A DNA stretch of 64,000 nucleotides. It comes from Gammaproteobacteria bacterium (GTDB lineage Bacteria > Pseudomonadota > Gammaproteobacteria > Coxiellales > Coxiellaceae). The DNA lies in NCBI GenBank assembly GCA_026399315.1, contig JAPLRF010000029.1, forward strand, positions 19,270 through 83,269. The letters run 5' to 3'. The translations under genes and the position numbers were made by a program. Below, in pieces: positions 9,511-18,342 of the stretch (position 1 is its first letter; each line of letters opens with the position of its first letter). A model generated the notes under the pieces. That model was given only the letters and a program-made list of their open reading frames with translations. It searched no databases and was not told the origin of the DNA.

Positions 9511-10059
9511 TCAAGGTTATGTAATTCTTACCACTGATAATACTTTTTCCCAATTCTTTTTCAGTGTCTTTGCGTGCATTACCCGCTACTTTTCCACCAC
9601 GTTTGGCTACTTTTTTATGCGCAGGCATCTGTGTTGGTTTTTCTTGTTTTGAAATCTCGGTTGTTACCTTCTCACCTAACATTGTAAAAATCAACTCTAA
9701 ATCCGTCATATGATCACGAAGATTTTCTTTTAACTGCACAGGCAAACTTTTAAATTGTCTGTACTCATTCGGCGTCATGCCAAACGTTGCCTTTGAAATT
9801 TCTGCGGTTAAAATCGCATAATCCTGATTATTCGAAATACCCCGTTCTTTCCATTCGTCCGTTAAATTTTGTCGAATGGCGATACCACGCAGTCGTTTAT
9901 CTATCCAATCTTTCGAATATCCTTCAAATAACCGTCAGGTTGCGGTGAATCCGTCAACGCCCTTACAACATCCACAATCACAAACCACCATTCATTTTTA
10001 TGCCAGATACGGCGAATTTCTTTTTCTCTAAATAACACAACCGCCGTCTCTGGAATCAT
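9500..10059 (-). pseudogene. BRO-N/DinD-like gene remnant with internal deletion
   Basis: The start at 10059 (behind GAGGAAAATTTC) encodes MIPETAVVLFREKEIRRIWH followed by NEWWFVIVDVVRALTDSPQP, the recognisable BRO-N amino terminus. It then shifts frame near 9925-9940, where EGYSKDWIDKRLRGIAIRQN begins in another frame and runs on as TAEISKATFGMTPNEYRQFK to the end at 9500. The middle third of the domain (the segment that normally follows DSxxPxxYW) is missing. Relatives are found in phages and as chromosomal antirepressor-like or DNA-damage genes. The GNARKDTEKELG tail is typical. It is inserted between ileS and lspA, normally neighbours. Confidence 0.85.
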
Positions 10060-10143
10060 GAAATTTTCCTCGAAAATGAAAAAACGTACAGTATCATGAG
10101 GTGTAAATAAGTTAAATACCGTGTTTTTTCAATGTGTTAAGGC

Positions 10144-10177
10144 AAGGGGGGGGGGGCAAATTGCCCCCCCCCCCTTT
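10144..10177. repeat. Perfect hairpin of an 11-G and an 11-C tract downstream of ileS
   Basis: AA-G11-CAAATTG-C11-TT at 10144-10177 forms a perfect inverted repeat just past the ileS stop. It may act as a strong transcription stop but has no proper U-tract in the ileS direction. Homopolymers of this length are prone to length variation. Confidence 0.7.
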
Positions 10178-10205
10178 GCATTAATTGTTTGATTTACAAA
10201 GGTTT

Positions 10206-13016
10206 TTAGGCAAAATGCCGTGTTTCACCCGTTCCAGCAATATTTTCAACGCAACGACCACACAACCCCTCATAAGCAGGATTTGCATTCACATCGAAAC
10301 GTCGATGCCAGCAACGTTCGCATTTGGGATGTGCAGAAACATTGACCTGTATCCATAAATTAGATTCGCTGGCAGCACACACACACCCTTCCGGATGCGT
10401 TTCTGCGTTATTAATAATTTTCACATCCGAAACGATCAATATAAAACGTAAATCATTCCCAACGATTTCTAATTTTTTACAGACTTCATCATTACCATAC
10501 AAAACCACTTCCGCTTCTAATGCCGAACCAATGCGTCCGTCGGCGCGATAGGTTTCTAATACTTTATTTACGTCGTTCCTGATTTGAATTAGCCATTGCC
10601 AGAATACGCTGTCGCCATCGCTTGAAGTCACCACAACAGGAAATGCATCAAACCATTTATTTAAGAAAACAGATTCATTGCGTTTTCCTGGCATATGCTG
10701 CCAAATTTCATCAGCCGTAAAACTGGTTATCGGCGCCAACCATCGCACCATTGCTTCCAATAAATAATATAATGCGGTTTGCGATGAACGTCGCGCCATG
10801 CCTGTTTTTGCGCAGGTATATTGACGGTCTTTAATCACATCTAAATAAAAACCACCCAATTCCACGCTGCAAAAATTATTAATGAGCTGGTAAATTGTTG
10901 AAAATTGATAAGCATCATATGCCGCAATAATTTCCTTTTGTAATTGTTCAGCACGCTTAATCACCCACGCATCCAAAGCCAATAAATTTTTTGCATCAAC
11001 AATATCTTTTTCAGGGTTGAAGTCGGAAACATTCGACAATAAAAAACGCATCGTATTGCGAATGCGGCGATACGTATCGCTACAGCGTTTTAATATTTCA
11101 TCAGACACACTAATATCATCGGTATGATCCGTTGACATCACCCATAATCGCAACACATCCGCACCGAAATTTTTCACAATGTCTGCAGGTGAAATGGTAT
11201 TGCCGACGGATTTCGACATTTTTCGACCTTGCGCATCGACAACATAACCATGCGTTAACACGGATTTATAGGGCGCAGCATCTCGCATTGCAACAGAGGT
11301 TAATAATGAAGATTGGAACCAACCGCGATGCTGATCAGAGCCTTCAAAATATAAATCAGCCGGTACCGTTAATTCTTTTCTCGCTTCTAAAACACAAGCA
11401 TGCGACACACCCGATTCAAACCAAACGTCTAATACATCTGTTACTTTTTCATAATCATCCGCATCAGAAATTAAATCGCGAATATCACAATCATGCCACG
11501 CATCAATACCCGTTTTATCAATTAAATTCGCGGCTTTCTCCATCACATTTAAAATATCAGGATGTAATTCACCTGTTTTTCGATGAATTAAAAGTGTGAT
11601 TGGAATACCCCACGCACGTTGACGTGAAATACACCAATCAGGACGTGCTTCAACCATATTTGAAAGACGTTGCTCACCCCAGCTTGGAATCCATTTTACT
11701 TTTTTAATGCCTTCTAACGCCAATCCGCGAAGATTTTTTTGATCCATACTGATAAACCATTGCGGCGTTGCGCGGAAAATTAAAGGCGTTTTATGACGCC
11801 AGCAGTGCGGATAACTGTGTGTAATATCTTCGCGATGTAATAAATGCCCTGATTCATTTAATTTTTCAATAATCGGCTCATTGGCTTTAAAAACATGCAA
11901 TCCGGCAAAATGAGGCACATCATCTGAAAAACAACTTTGCGAGTTCACGGGGTTTTTCATCGGTAAATTGTATTTTGCACCGACCACATAATCATCTTGT
12001 CCGTGCGCAGGCGCTGTGTGAACACAACCCGTTCCCGCTTCAATTGTGACGTGATCGCCTAGAATAATAGGCACTTGACGATTTAAGAAAGGATGTTGGC
12101 ATAAAAGATTTTCAGCATTTTTACCTTGCATTACGCCGAGGATTTTGTAATTTTCAACTGCAAAACGTTTCATTACATTTTCTAATAAACCTTCAGCTAA
12201 AATATAATATTTATTATCGGCATTAACCAAAACATAATTAAATTCCGGATTAACAGAGATCGCTTCATTCGCGGGCAATGTCCACGGTGTTGTTGTCCAA
12301 ATCACCACGCTAATTTTATCAATCGGCAAATCCAATTTGAAAATCGATAAGCATTTTTTTACATCAACCACATCAAACGCCACATCAATAGCCGGCGATT
12401 TTTTATCTTGATATTCGACTTCCGCTTCTGCCAATGCAGAACCGCAAGCCGTACACCAATGCACCGGTTTTTGTCCCCTTAATAAATGGCCTTTTTCAAC
12501 CATTTTTGCCAAGGCCCTAACGGCGTTTGCTTCATAACTCGATTGCATTGTTAAATAAGGATTTTGCCAATCACCTAAAACACCCAAGCGTTCAAAATCT
12601 ACTTTTTGTAATGCAACCTGCGTTGTTGCGTAATCGCGACACGCTTGTCTGAATTCAGTGGCATTTAATTTATCGCCCACTTTTCCGTGTTTTTTTTCAA
12701 CATTTAATTCAATCGGTAAACCATGACAATCCCAGCCGGGCACATAGGGTGAATCAAAACCAGACAGCGTTTTTGATTTAACCACTATATCTTTCAATGT
12801 TTTATTTAATGCCGTACCCATGTGAATATTTGCATTCGCATACGGCGGGCCATCATGCAAAATAAATTGCGGACTTCCCGCCATTTGCGCTCGAATCATC
12901 CCGTACAAGTCAATCTGCTGCCAATGTTGCAATAACTTGGGTTCGCGTTGCGCTAAATCCGCTTTCATCGGGAAATCGGTTTTGGGTAAGTTTAGGGTAT
13001 CTTTATAGTCAGCCAT
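10206..13016 (-). CDS. ileS: Isoleucyl-tRNA synthetase
   Basis: Class I synthetase charging tRNA-Ile, cytoplasmic. The start at 13016 ([18 protein letters not shown]) is preferred over an ATG 33 bases upstream because family proteins begin there. The HIGH motif appears as [17 protein letters not shown] and KMSKS as [12 protein letters not shown]. The editing domain has [13 protein letters not shown], and the C-terminal zinc site is CERCWH...CGRC. 936 residues match the bacterial norm (E. coli 938). Normally transcribed with ribF upstream and lspA downstream; here both junctions contain extra genes. Confidence 0.97.
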   Translation of the reverse strand: MADYKDTLNLPKTDFPMKADLAQREPKLLQHWQQIDLYGMIRAQMAGSPQFILHDGPPYANANIHMGTALNKTLKDIVVKSKTLSGFDSPYVPGWDCHGLPIELNVEKKHGKVGDKLNATEFRQACRDYATTQVALQKVDFERLGVLGDWQNPYLTMQSSYEANAVRALAKMVEKGHLLRGQKPVHWCTACGSALAEAEVEYQDKKSPAIDVAFDVVDVKKCLSIFKLDLPIDKISVVIWTTTPWTLPANEAISVNPEFNYVLVNADNKYYILAEGLLENVMKRFAVENYKILGVMQGKNAENLLCQHPFLNRQVPIILGDHVTIEAGTGCVHTAPAHGQDDYVVGAKYNLPMKNPVNSQSCFSDDVPHFAGLHVFKANEPIIEKLNESGHLLHREDITHSYPHCWRHKTPLIFRATPQWFISMDQKNLRGLALEGIKKVKWIPSWGEQRLSNMVEARPDWCISRQRAWGIPITLLIHRKTGELHPDILNVMEKAANLIDKTGIDAWHDCDIRDLISDADDYEKVTDVLDVWFESGVSHACVLEARKELTVPADLYFEGSDQHRGWFQSSLLTSVAMRDAAPYKSVLTHGYVVDAQGRKMSKSVGNTISPADIVKNFGADVLRLWVMSTDHTDDISVSDEILKRCSDTYRRIRNTMRFLLSNVSDFNPEKDIVDAKNLLALDAWVIKRAEQLQKEIIAAYDAYQFSTIYQLINNFCSVELGGFYLDVIKDRQYTCAKTGMARRSSQTALYYLLEAMVRWLAPITSFTADEIWQHMPGKRNESVFLNKWFDAFPVVVTSSDGDSVFWQWLIQIRNDVNKVLETYRADGRIGSALEAEVVLYGNDEVCKKLEIVGNDLRFILIVSDVKIINNAETHPEGCVCAASESNLWIQVNVSAHPKCERCWHRRFDVNANPAYEGLCGRCVENIAGTGETRHFA

Positions 13017-13203
13017 GGTCATCATCTTGGTTAGGGAAATTAAGGTCAAAACTATAGCATGATGAGACTATTGGCGACAGCCGAGTTTGATGCTGATTTA
13101 GCAAAAAAAGACAATAACATTGCATTGACGATTCGCTTTCTCGGGCGTAGATTCACCACCTACAAGTCAATTTGTCGTAATTTCACCTTTTGGAGTAATT
13201 TAC

Positions 13204-13617
13204 ATGAGAAAAGTAACGTCCGTTTTAGCTTCCTCCGCTGTACTGTTTTGCTTAATGACAAGCCAATCTTTTGCGGCAACAACGGCAACTAACAGCATGC
13301 ATTATGGCAAGCAAACTGCCATCCTAAAATCTGGATCAACTGATGCGCCGATTGTGATTACTAACTACACCTATCAAGCAGACAATGTCACTGCTACATT
13401 TATCGACGGCTCATCAAAGTCCATGACTATTTTTCCTGTATCTAACCCTCCTTACAATGTCATCAGCATTGGTGATTCCTCACCTTTCGTCTTGATTGAA
13501 ATTGACGCGTTAGACGGTACGCCTTTGTTTGGACCACAAGATGTTTATCCAGGCCAACAAGTGAGCATTGGGTTTAATGCAAAACACACAACGGCTGTCA
13601 CTTTATCAGCACGTTAA
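13204..13617 (+). CDS. Small exported protein with an N-terminal NSMHYG motif
   Basis: 137 residues with a clear signal peptide (MRKVTSVLASSAVLFCLMTS, cleavage after QSFA). The hexapeptide NSMHYG stands about six residues into the mature protein (residues 30-35). The rest is rich in Thr, Ser and Val with alternating hydrophobic residues (IVITNYTYQADNVTATFIDG), suggestive of a beta-sandwich fold; no Cys remain after cleavage. GGAG ten bases upstream supports the start. The next gene, 20 bases on, repeats the same hexapeptide six times, so the two are likely functional partners. Family not recognised. Confidence 0.8.
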   Translation: MRKVTSVLASSAVLFCLMTSQSFAATTATNSMHYGKQTAILKSGSTDAPIVITNYTYQADNVTATFIDGSSKSMTIFPVSNPPYNVISIGDSSPFVLIEIDALDGTPLFGPQDVYPGQQVSIGFNAKHTTAVTLSAR

Positions 13618-13637
13618 AACCAATGAGAGTTTAAGTC

Positions 13638-14258
13638 ATGAAGCAATTTTATAAATGTGTTTTGGCTTTGGGATTAGCCGCTACTTTAGGCGGCTGTGCT
13701 CCATACAATTACTACCCGCCCGTCAGTGTTACACCAGCTGCGCCTGCATCTAACAGCATGCATTATGGTTTTCCATCCGCACCTGCTTCCAGCAGCATGG
13801 GATATGGTTCATCACCGCATTCTCCTGTTAGCGTGACAAGTAGCCCTACGCATTATAGTCCGCCACCAGCACCCGCTTCTAACAGCATGGGATATGGTTC
13901 ATCACCCCATCCTTCTACCGTTGTTGTAACAAATAGCAGCGGCGCTAATAGTATGCATTATGGTAATCCACCGGCACCTTCTGCTGTAGCTGTAACAAAC
14001 AGCAACAGTGCAAATAGCATGCATTATGGAAATCCACCTGCTTCTACTGCTGTTGTCGTAACCAATAGCAGCAGTGCTAATAGCATGCATTACGGGAATA
14101 CACCGGCTCCTACCGCAGTCGCAGTAGCGCAGCGTCAAACACCGGCACAAACAAAGATTGTAACCAGTACTCCAGCAACAAAGGGAGTGGTAGCAGTTTC
14201 AAAACCTGACAACACCACCCCGGTTTCAGTAAAAACGGTAACGCCTAACGGAAATTAA
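13638..14258 (+). CDS. Repeat-rich lipoprotein with six NSMHYG-type motifs
   Basis: 206 residues. The lipobox LGGC (Cys20) follows MKQFYKCVLALGLAAT, predicting a lipid-anchored periplasmic or outer-membrane protein. The body is Pro/Ser/Ala-rich and low in complexity. NSMHYG or NSMGYG variants start at residues 39, 52, 82, 104, 126 and 148; the last three repeat with a 22-residue period (NSMHYGNPPAP + AVAVTNSNSA-type linker). No catalytic domain is visible. It follows the exported NSMHYG protein by 20 bases and precedes a small membrane gene by 54. It might be an envelope linker or binding scaffold; function unknown. Confidence 0.8.
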   Translation: MKQFYKCVLALGLAATLGGCAPYNYYPPVSVTPAAPASNSMHYGFPSAPASSSMGYGSSPHSPVSVTSSPTHYSPPPAPASNSMGYGSSPHPSTVVVTNSSGANSMHYGNPPAPSAVAVTNSNSANSMHYGNPPASTAVVVTNSSSANSMHYGNTPAPTAVAVAQRQTPAQTKIVTSTPATKGVVAVSKPDNTTPVSVKTVTPNGN

Positions 14259-14312
14259 AGATTCTTCTTTTGAATATCTGATATTATGATCAGGTATTCA
14301 GAAGGAGCCTTT

Positions 14313-14585
14313 ATGCGAACCACCAAAAAAACAACCCATTATCTCATTATTTTGCTCACCTTTTTATTGGGCGTGCTTTTTTATAATTTGTTTTTCGATG
14401 AGAGCAATAAAGTAATGCCAGACCATGGAACACTCACAATCACCCCCTTCACAGCAAAGGAACAAAAGGATTTAATTCAGGCGCAACAAGCAGAAACACG
14501 AACAGTTAACACAGGGCCTTTGGTTGCAACAGCAACCGCGATGAATGCGCAAGCTAAAGTATTGAATCTCAAGCATCAAGCGTAA
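14313..14585 (+). CDS. Small single-pass membrane protein, unknown
   Basis: 90 residues from the ATG at 14313, chosen because AAGGAG lies just upstream; a longer reading from 14286 lacks one. A basic N-terminus (MRTTKKTTH) precedes one membrane segment (YLIILLTFLLGVLFYNLFF), leaving about 60 residues outside, rich in Gln, Ala and Thr and without Cys. Topology N-in, C-out is expected from the positive-inside rule. It is third in the row with the two NSMHYG genes and overlaps the 3' end of the convergent ribF by 17 bases. No family recognised. Confidence 0.6.
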   Translation: MRTTKKTTHYLIILLTFLLGVLFYNLFFDESNKVMPDHGTLTITPFTAKEQKDLIQAQQAETRTVNTGPLVATATAMNAQAKVLNLKHQA

Positions 14586-15492
14586 AATATTTTTTCGCAA
14601 TGGCGACATCTTTTTTAATTTGAACTACCAACGCATCAATAGATTCATATTTTTCTTCGTCACGTATTTTCTCTAAAAATTCAACAGTAATGTGACAACC
14701 ATAAATCAATTCATCAAAATCAAATAAAAAAACCTCAAGGATAATTTGCTTACCGTCAAAAGTAGGACGATAACCAATACTGGCAACACCCGGTAAAATT
14801 GCATTATTCAGGCCATGAACACGGACAATAAAAATACCCATCATCGGCACTTGTTGTCGAGATAAATAAATATTGGCCGTTGGAAATCCCAGCGTTCTAC
14901 CGATTTGATTTCCGTAAGATACTTTTCCAGATAAAGTATAAGGGCGATTTGCTAATACAGAAACAGTTTTGAAATCACCTTTTTTTAAGGCATCCCGAAT
15001 ACGCGAGCTACTAATACGAACATGATCATGCATCAATTGCGGCATGGCATCGACTGAAAAATGATATTTTTTCCCGAGTATTTTTAACAATGCTACATCA
15101 CCCAGTCGCTTTGCGCCAAAACGAAAGTCATCACCCACTATTATTTTTTCTGCATGCAGTTGATCAACTAAAATTGTTTTAACAAATTCTTCCGCTGATA
15201 ATTTCGCTAACGCATTATTAAATCGCGCACAGTAAAAATAATCGACGCCTGCTTTTTTAACTTCATTCCATTTTTCGGAAAATCGCATTAAACGTGCAAT
15301 GGGTTTATCGGGTGAAAAAAATTCAGCAGGATTGGGCTCAAACGTTAATAAAACAGAAGGTAAATTTAATTGACGGGCATCCGTAATCAGGGTGTTAAGC
15401 AATAATTGATGCCCTTTATGCACGCCATCGAAATTGCCAATGGTGACAATGGATTTGGTTAGAGCATGAGATAAATCACGAATTAGTTGCAT
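14569..15492 (-). CDS. ribF: Bifunctional riboflavin kinase/FAD synthetase
   Basis: Converts riboflavin to FMN and then FAD. The N-terminal adenylyltransferase domain shows VTIGNFDGVHKGHQLLL and SSSRIRDALKKGDF; the C-terminal flavokinase domain shows GRTLGFPTANIYL, the GIFIVRVHG strand and ILEVFLFDFD. 307 residues, normal (E. coli 313). Starts with MQLIRDLSHA at 15492, two bases after the end of the AAA/DUF4143 gene, so both may share a transcript from murJ. FMN made here would be the cofactor of the (broken) glutamate-synthase-like protein. Confidence 0.96.
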   Translation of the reverse strand: MQLIRDLSHALTKSIVTIGNFDGVHKGHQLLLNTLITDARQLNLPSVLLTFEPNPAEFFSPDKPIARLMRFSEKWNEVKKAGVDYFYCARFNNALAKLSAEEFVKTILVDQLHAEKIIVGDDFRFGAKRLGDVALLKILGKKYHFSVDAMPQLMHDHVRISSSRIRDALKKGDFKTVSVLANRPYTLSGKVSYGNQIGRTLGFPTANIYLSRQQVPMMGIFIVRVHGLNNAILPGVASIGYRPTFDGKQIILEVFLFDFDELIYGCHITVEFLEKIRDEEKYESIDALVVQIKKDVAIAKKYFTLDA

Positions 15493-15494
15493 GG

Positions 15495-16643
15495 TTAAAC
15501 AATCTCATCTGCCCACAGTTTGCCTAAAAACTCCTTCCATGGCATTAATTCAATATTATCAATACGCCGCACTATATTATCCTGACTTACTAAAATATAC
15601 CGCTGACAAATTTTTTCTTCGGCCAAGGCCTGCAATCCTTTTAAATGTTTATCTTGTACGTGATCAGCGGATTTTACTTCAATCGCAATGGTATCACCAA
15701 TAATAAAATCTACTTCTTGACCATTTTGCGCCTGCCAATAGGATAGAGGAGAATGCTTTCGACGATAACTTAAATAGGCACGTAATTCCAATGCAATAAA
15801 ATGCTCAAACGCTTTCCCAAATAAATCAGATTGTACTGGAATTTGTGTGATGTTCGCTAACGTATTTTTTACACCAATATCAAAATAATAAAACTTAGAT
15901 TTTGTTGCTGGTTTTCGTTTTACTGTTCTTGTCCATGCTGGCAACATAAAACCAATAAAAGTATCTTCCAAAATTGTATAATAATCACGAATTGTACTAG
16001 CAGGAACCATCGCGTCATTTGAAATATTTGCAAAATTTAGCACGTCACCGCTCGTTAATGCAGAAAATTTTAAAAATCGCGCAAATGATGATAATTGTCG
16101 AACTGCGGCTTCCGCCTGAATTTCTTCTTTTAAGTAGGTATTAACATAAGCATGTAAATCATCAAGCGGATCATCACTCTGATAGACCATTGGCAATCCA
16201 CCAAATTGCAAGTAACGCTGCAAATTGAATTCGGGAATTTCAAAGGATGTTAATGGGAATAATTCAGCTTGCCTTGCCCTACCTGCCAACAAATTAGCCT
16301 GATTACGTTTAAGTTTTCGCGCACTACTGCCTGTTAATAAAAATGCTATTTTCTTTTTTTCAATTAAGCGATGCACTTCATTTAATATTTCAGGAATTCG
16401 CTGCACTTCGTCAATTACGACCATTGTTGCGTTAGGATTAATCCCGAAAATGAGAGATTCAAGCTTCTCAGGATTCGTACTGAGTCGCAAATATAAATCA
16501 CTTTCCAGTAAATCTAACAAAGGCACTTCATTCGGTATTTGTGCTTTAATTAATGAGGTCTTACCTGTTGCACGCGGTCCAAACAAGAAATAAGACTTCT
16601 TTTTCAATAAGCTATAAAGATTCAACGTACGCTTAATATTCAT
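15495..16643 (-). CDS. AAA-type ATPase with C-terminal DUF4143 nuclease-like domain
   Basis: 382 residues. Walker A is GPRATGKTSL (near residue 23), Walker B is MVVIDEVQRIP (near residue 74), sensor-like LLTGSSARKL follows (AAA_14). The C-terminal DUF4143 domain has GQEVDFIIGDTIAIEVKSA, the D-(x)n-ExK pattern of restriction-like nucleases. These proteins are widespread, patchily distributed and often lie near mobile or defence genes; cellular role is not established. Here it sits between murJ and ribF, which are normally adjacent, with only two bases to ribF, so it is probably an insertion into that operon. Confidence 0.88.
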   Translation of the reverse strand: MNIKRTLNLYSLLKKKSYFLFGPRATGKTSLIKAQIPNEVPLLDLLESDLYLRLSTNPEKLESLIFGINPNATMVVIDEVQRIPEILNEVHRLIEKKKIAFLLTGSSARKLKRNQANLLAGRARQAELFPLTSFEIPEFNLQRYLQFGGLPMVYQSDDPLDDLHAYVNTYLKEEIQAEAAVRQLSSFARFLKFSALTSGDVLNFANISNDAMVPASTIRDYYTILEDTFIGFMLPAWTRTVKRKPATKSKFYYFDIGVKNTLANITQIPVQSDLFGKAFEHFIALELRAYLSYRRKHSPLSYWQAQNGQEVDFIIGDTIAIEVKSADHVQDKHLKGLQALAEEKICQRYILVSQDNIVRRIDNIELMPWKEFLGKLWADEIV

Positions 16644-16739
16644 ATTTCAACATCGCTATCGCTATTTTTAGATTAATATAGCGGAAGATCCGCTGAATAA
16701 CAACAAACTTCAGCGAAATGAACGCTGGAATCAGACATA

Positions 16740-18278
16740 TCAATTTGGCGATCTAAAATGCCGCAGCCGAATTCCCATCAACCCCAACATCAAACAATAA
16801 CTGCCGATACCCGCAACAATCACCGCCAGTAGATGCAATATACGAATTAAAATCGACCAATGTAACCAGGGCGTAATAGCGCCCGCTAGAAAATAAATAC
16901 AGAAGGCCATCACGCCGTTAGAAATCACGAGTTGCATAATGGTTTTTTTCCAGACATTCAATGGCGTGAAAATATTTTCCCGAACCAATAAAACCCACAA
17001 TAAACCCGCATTCACAATAGCCGATATTGATGTTGCCAACGCCAATCCAGCGTGCTTTAACGGGAAAATTAAAATAAAATTAAAAATTAAATTCACAATC
17101 ATTGCAATCGCTGCAATTTTAACAGGGGTTTTAATATTTTGTCGCGCATAAAATGCCGAGGCTAAAATCTTAATTAACATAAATGCTGGCAAACCGACAG
17201 CAAAAGCACTTAAGCTTTCTGCTGTCATCATCACATCAAAACTGTTGAATTTTCCGGAGTGTAATAAGGTTGATAAAATAGGGCCTGCTAAAATAAACAG
17301 ACCAACCGCGCAAGGCAACCCAATAAACAAGGTGCAACGCAAGGCCCAATCGAGCGTTTCAGAAAATATTTTTTCATCCTTGCTCGCATGATTTCTTGAT
17401 AAATAGGGCATGACGACAGTTGCCAGTGCTACGCCAATCAAACCCAGTGGGAAATAAATTAAGCGATCAGAATAATATAACCAAGAAATACTGCCCTTTG
17501 GTAAAAACGAGGCGAAAATATTATCGACCAACAAACTGATCTGCGCGACCGATACACCAAATAAGGCCGGAATCATGCGCTTCATCACGCGTAATGTGCC
17601 TTCGTGATGGAAACCCACTTTAAATTTCGGCATTAAATTAATGGCTTTCAAAAATGGAATTTGAATTAATAATTGTGCCGTACCACCGATCATCACCCCC
17701 CAACCCAAAACATAAATCGGTTGCGCGGTGTGCGGCGCCCATAATAATGCAACACCAATTAAGGCGATATTCAATAATACAGGCGTAAACGCAGGCGCTG
17801 CAAAAAGACCATAGGTATTTAATATTGCCCCTGCCAATGCTGTTAAAACAATTAATAATAAATAAGGAAACATTTCGCGACATAAATTAACAGCAATATG
17901 ATAACGCGTAGGATCATGTAAAAAACCAGGCGCAAAAATCATAATTAACAATGGCGCACCAATTTCAGCAGCTATCACAACCGCAGAAACAATTAAAGCC
18001 AAGGTGCCAGACACGTGATCTACAAACGATTGCACTTGCTCGGGCGTTTGATTGGCGCGCTGATCCGCTAATATCGGGACGAAAGCTTGCGCAAAAGCGC
18101 CCTCGCCAAACAATCGCCTTAAAAAATTTGGCAGCTTAAAGGCAACAACAAAAGCATCAAACAATCCACCTGCACCAAAAATATTAGCCAAAATAATATC
18201 GCGCGCAAAACCCATAATGCGTGAGAGCAAGGTGAAAAGGGCGACAGTAGATGTTGAGCGGACTAATTTTTGAGACAT
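16740..18278 (-). CDS. murJ: Lipid II flippase MurJ
   Basis: Inner-membrane MOP-superfamily exporter that flips lipid II for peptidoglycan synthesis. 512 residues with about 14 membrane segments. It starts MSQKLVRSTSTVALFTLLSR followed by the typical GFARDIILANIFGAGG and FKLPNFLRRLFGEGAFAQAF. Upstream of ribF/ileS as in many gammaproteobacteria, but now separated from ribF by the ATPase gene. It acts downstream of mraY and murG and upstream of ftsW, all in this window. Confidence 0.95.
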   Translation of the reverse strand: MSQKLVRSTSTVALFTLLSRIMGFARDIILANIFGAGGLFDAFVVAFKLPNFLRRLFGEGAFAQAFVPILADQRANQTPEQVQSFVDHVSGTLALIVSAVVIAAEIGAPLLIMIFAPGFLHDPTRYHIAVNLCREMFPYLLLIVLTALAGAILNTYGLFAAPAFTPVLLNIALIGVALLWAPHTAQPIYVLGWGVMIGGTAQLLIQIPFLKAINLMPKFKVGFHHEGTLRVMKRMIPALFGVSVAQISLLVDNIFASFLPKGSISWLYYSDRLIYFPLGLIGVALATVVMPYLSRNHASKDEKIFSETLDWALRCTLFIGLPCAVGLFILAGPILSTLLHSGKFNSFDVMMTAESLSAFAVGLPAFMLIKILASAFYARQNIKTPVKIAAIAMIVNLIFNFILIFPLKHAGLALATSISAIVNAGLLWVLLVRENIFTPLNVWKKTIMQLVISNGVMAFCIYFLAGAITPWLHWSILIRILHLLAVIVAGIGSYCLMLGLMGIRLRHFRSPN

Positions 18279-18342
18279 GATTTCATAAGCCTATGCTGCA
18301 TTGAAACCAATCTTTGCAGAATAGGCTTTGGAAATCAACTGA

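Noticed and set aside
13059..13292. 77-codon frame upstream of the NSMHYG genes
   Set aside because: It overlaps the well-supported signal-peptide gene in another frame and has no ribosome site.
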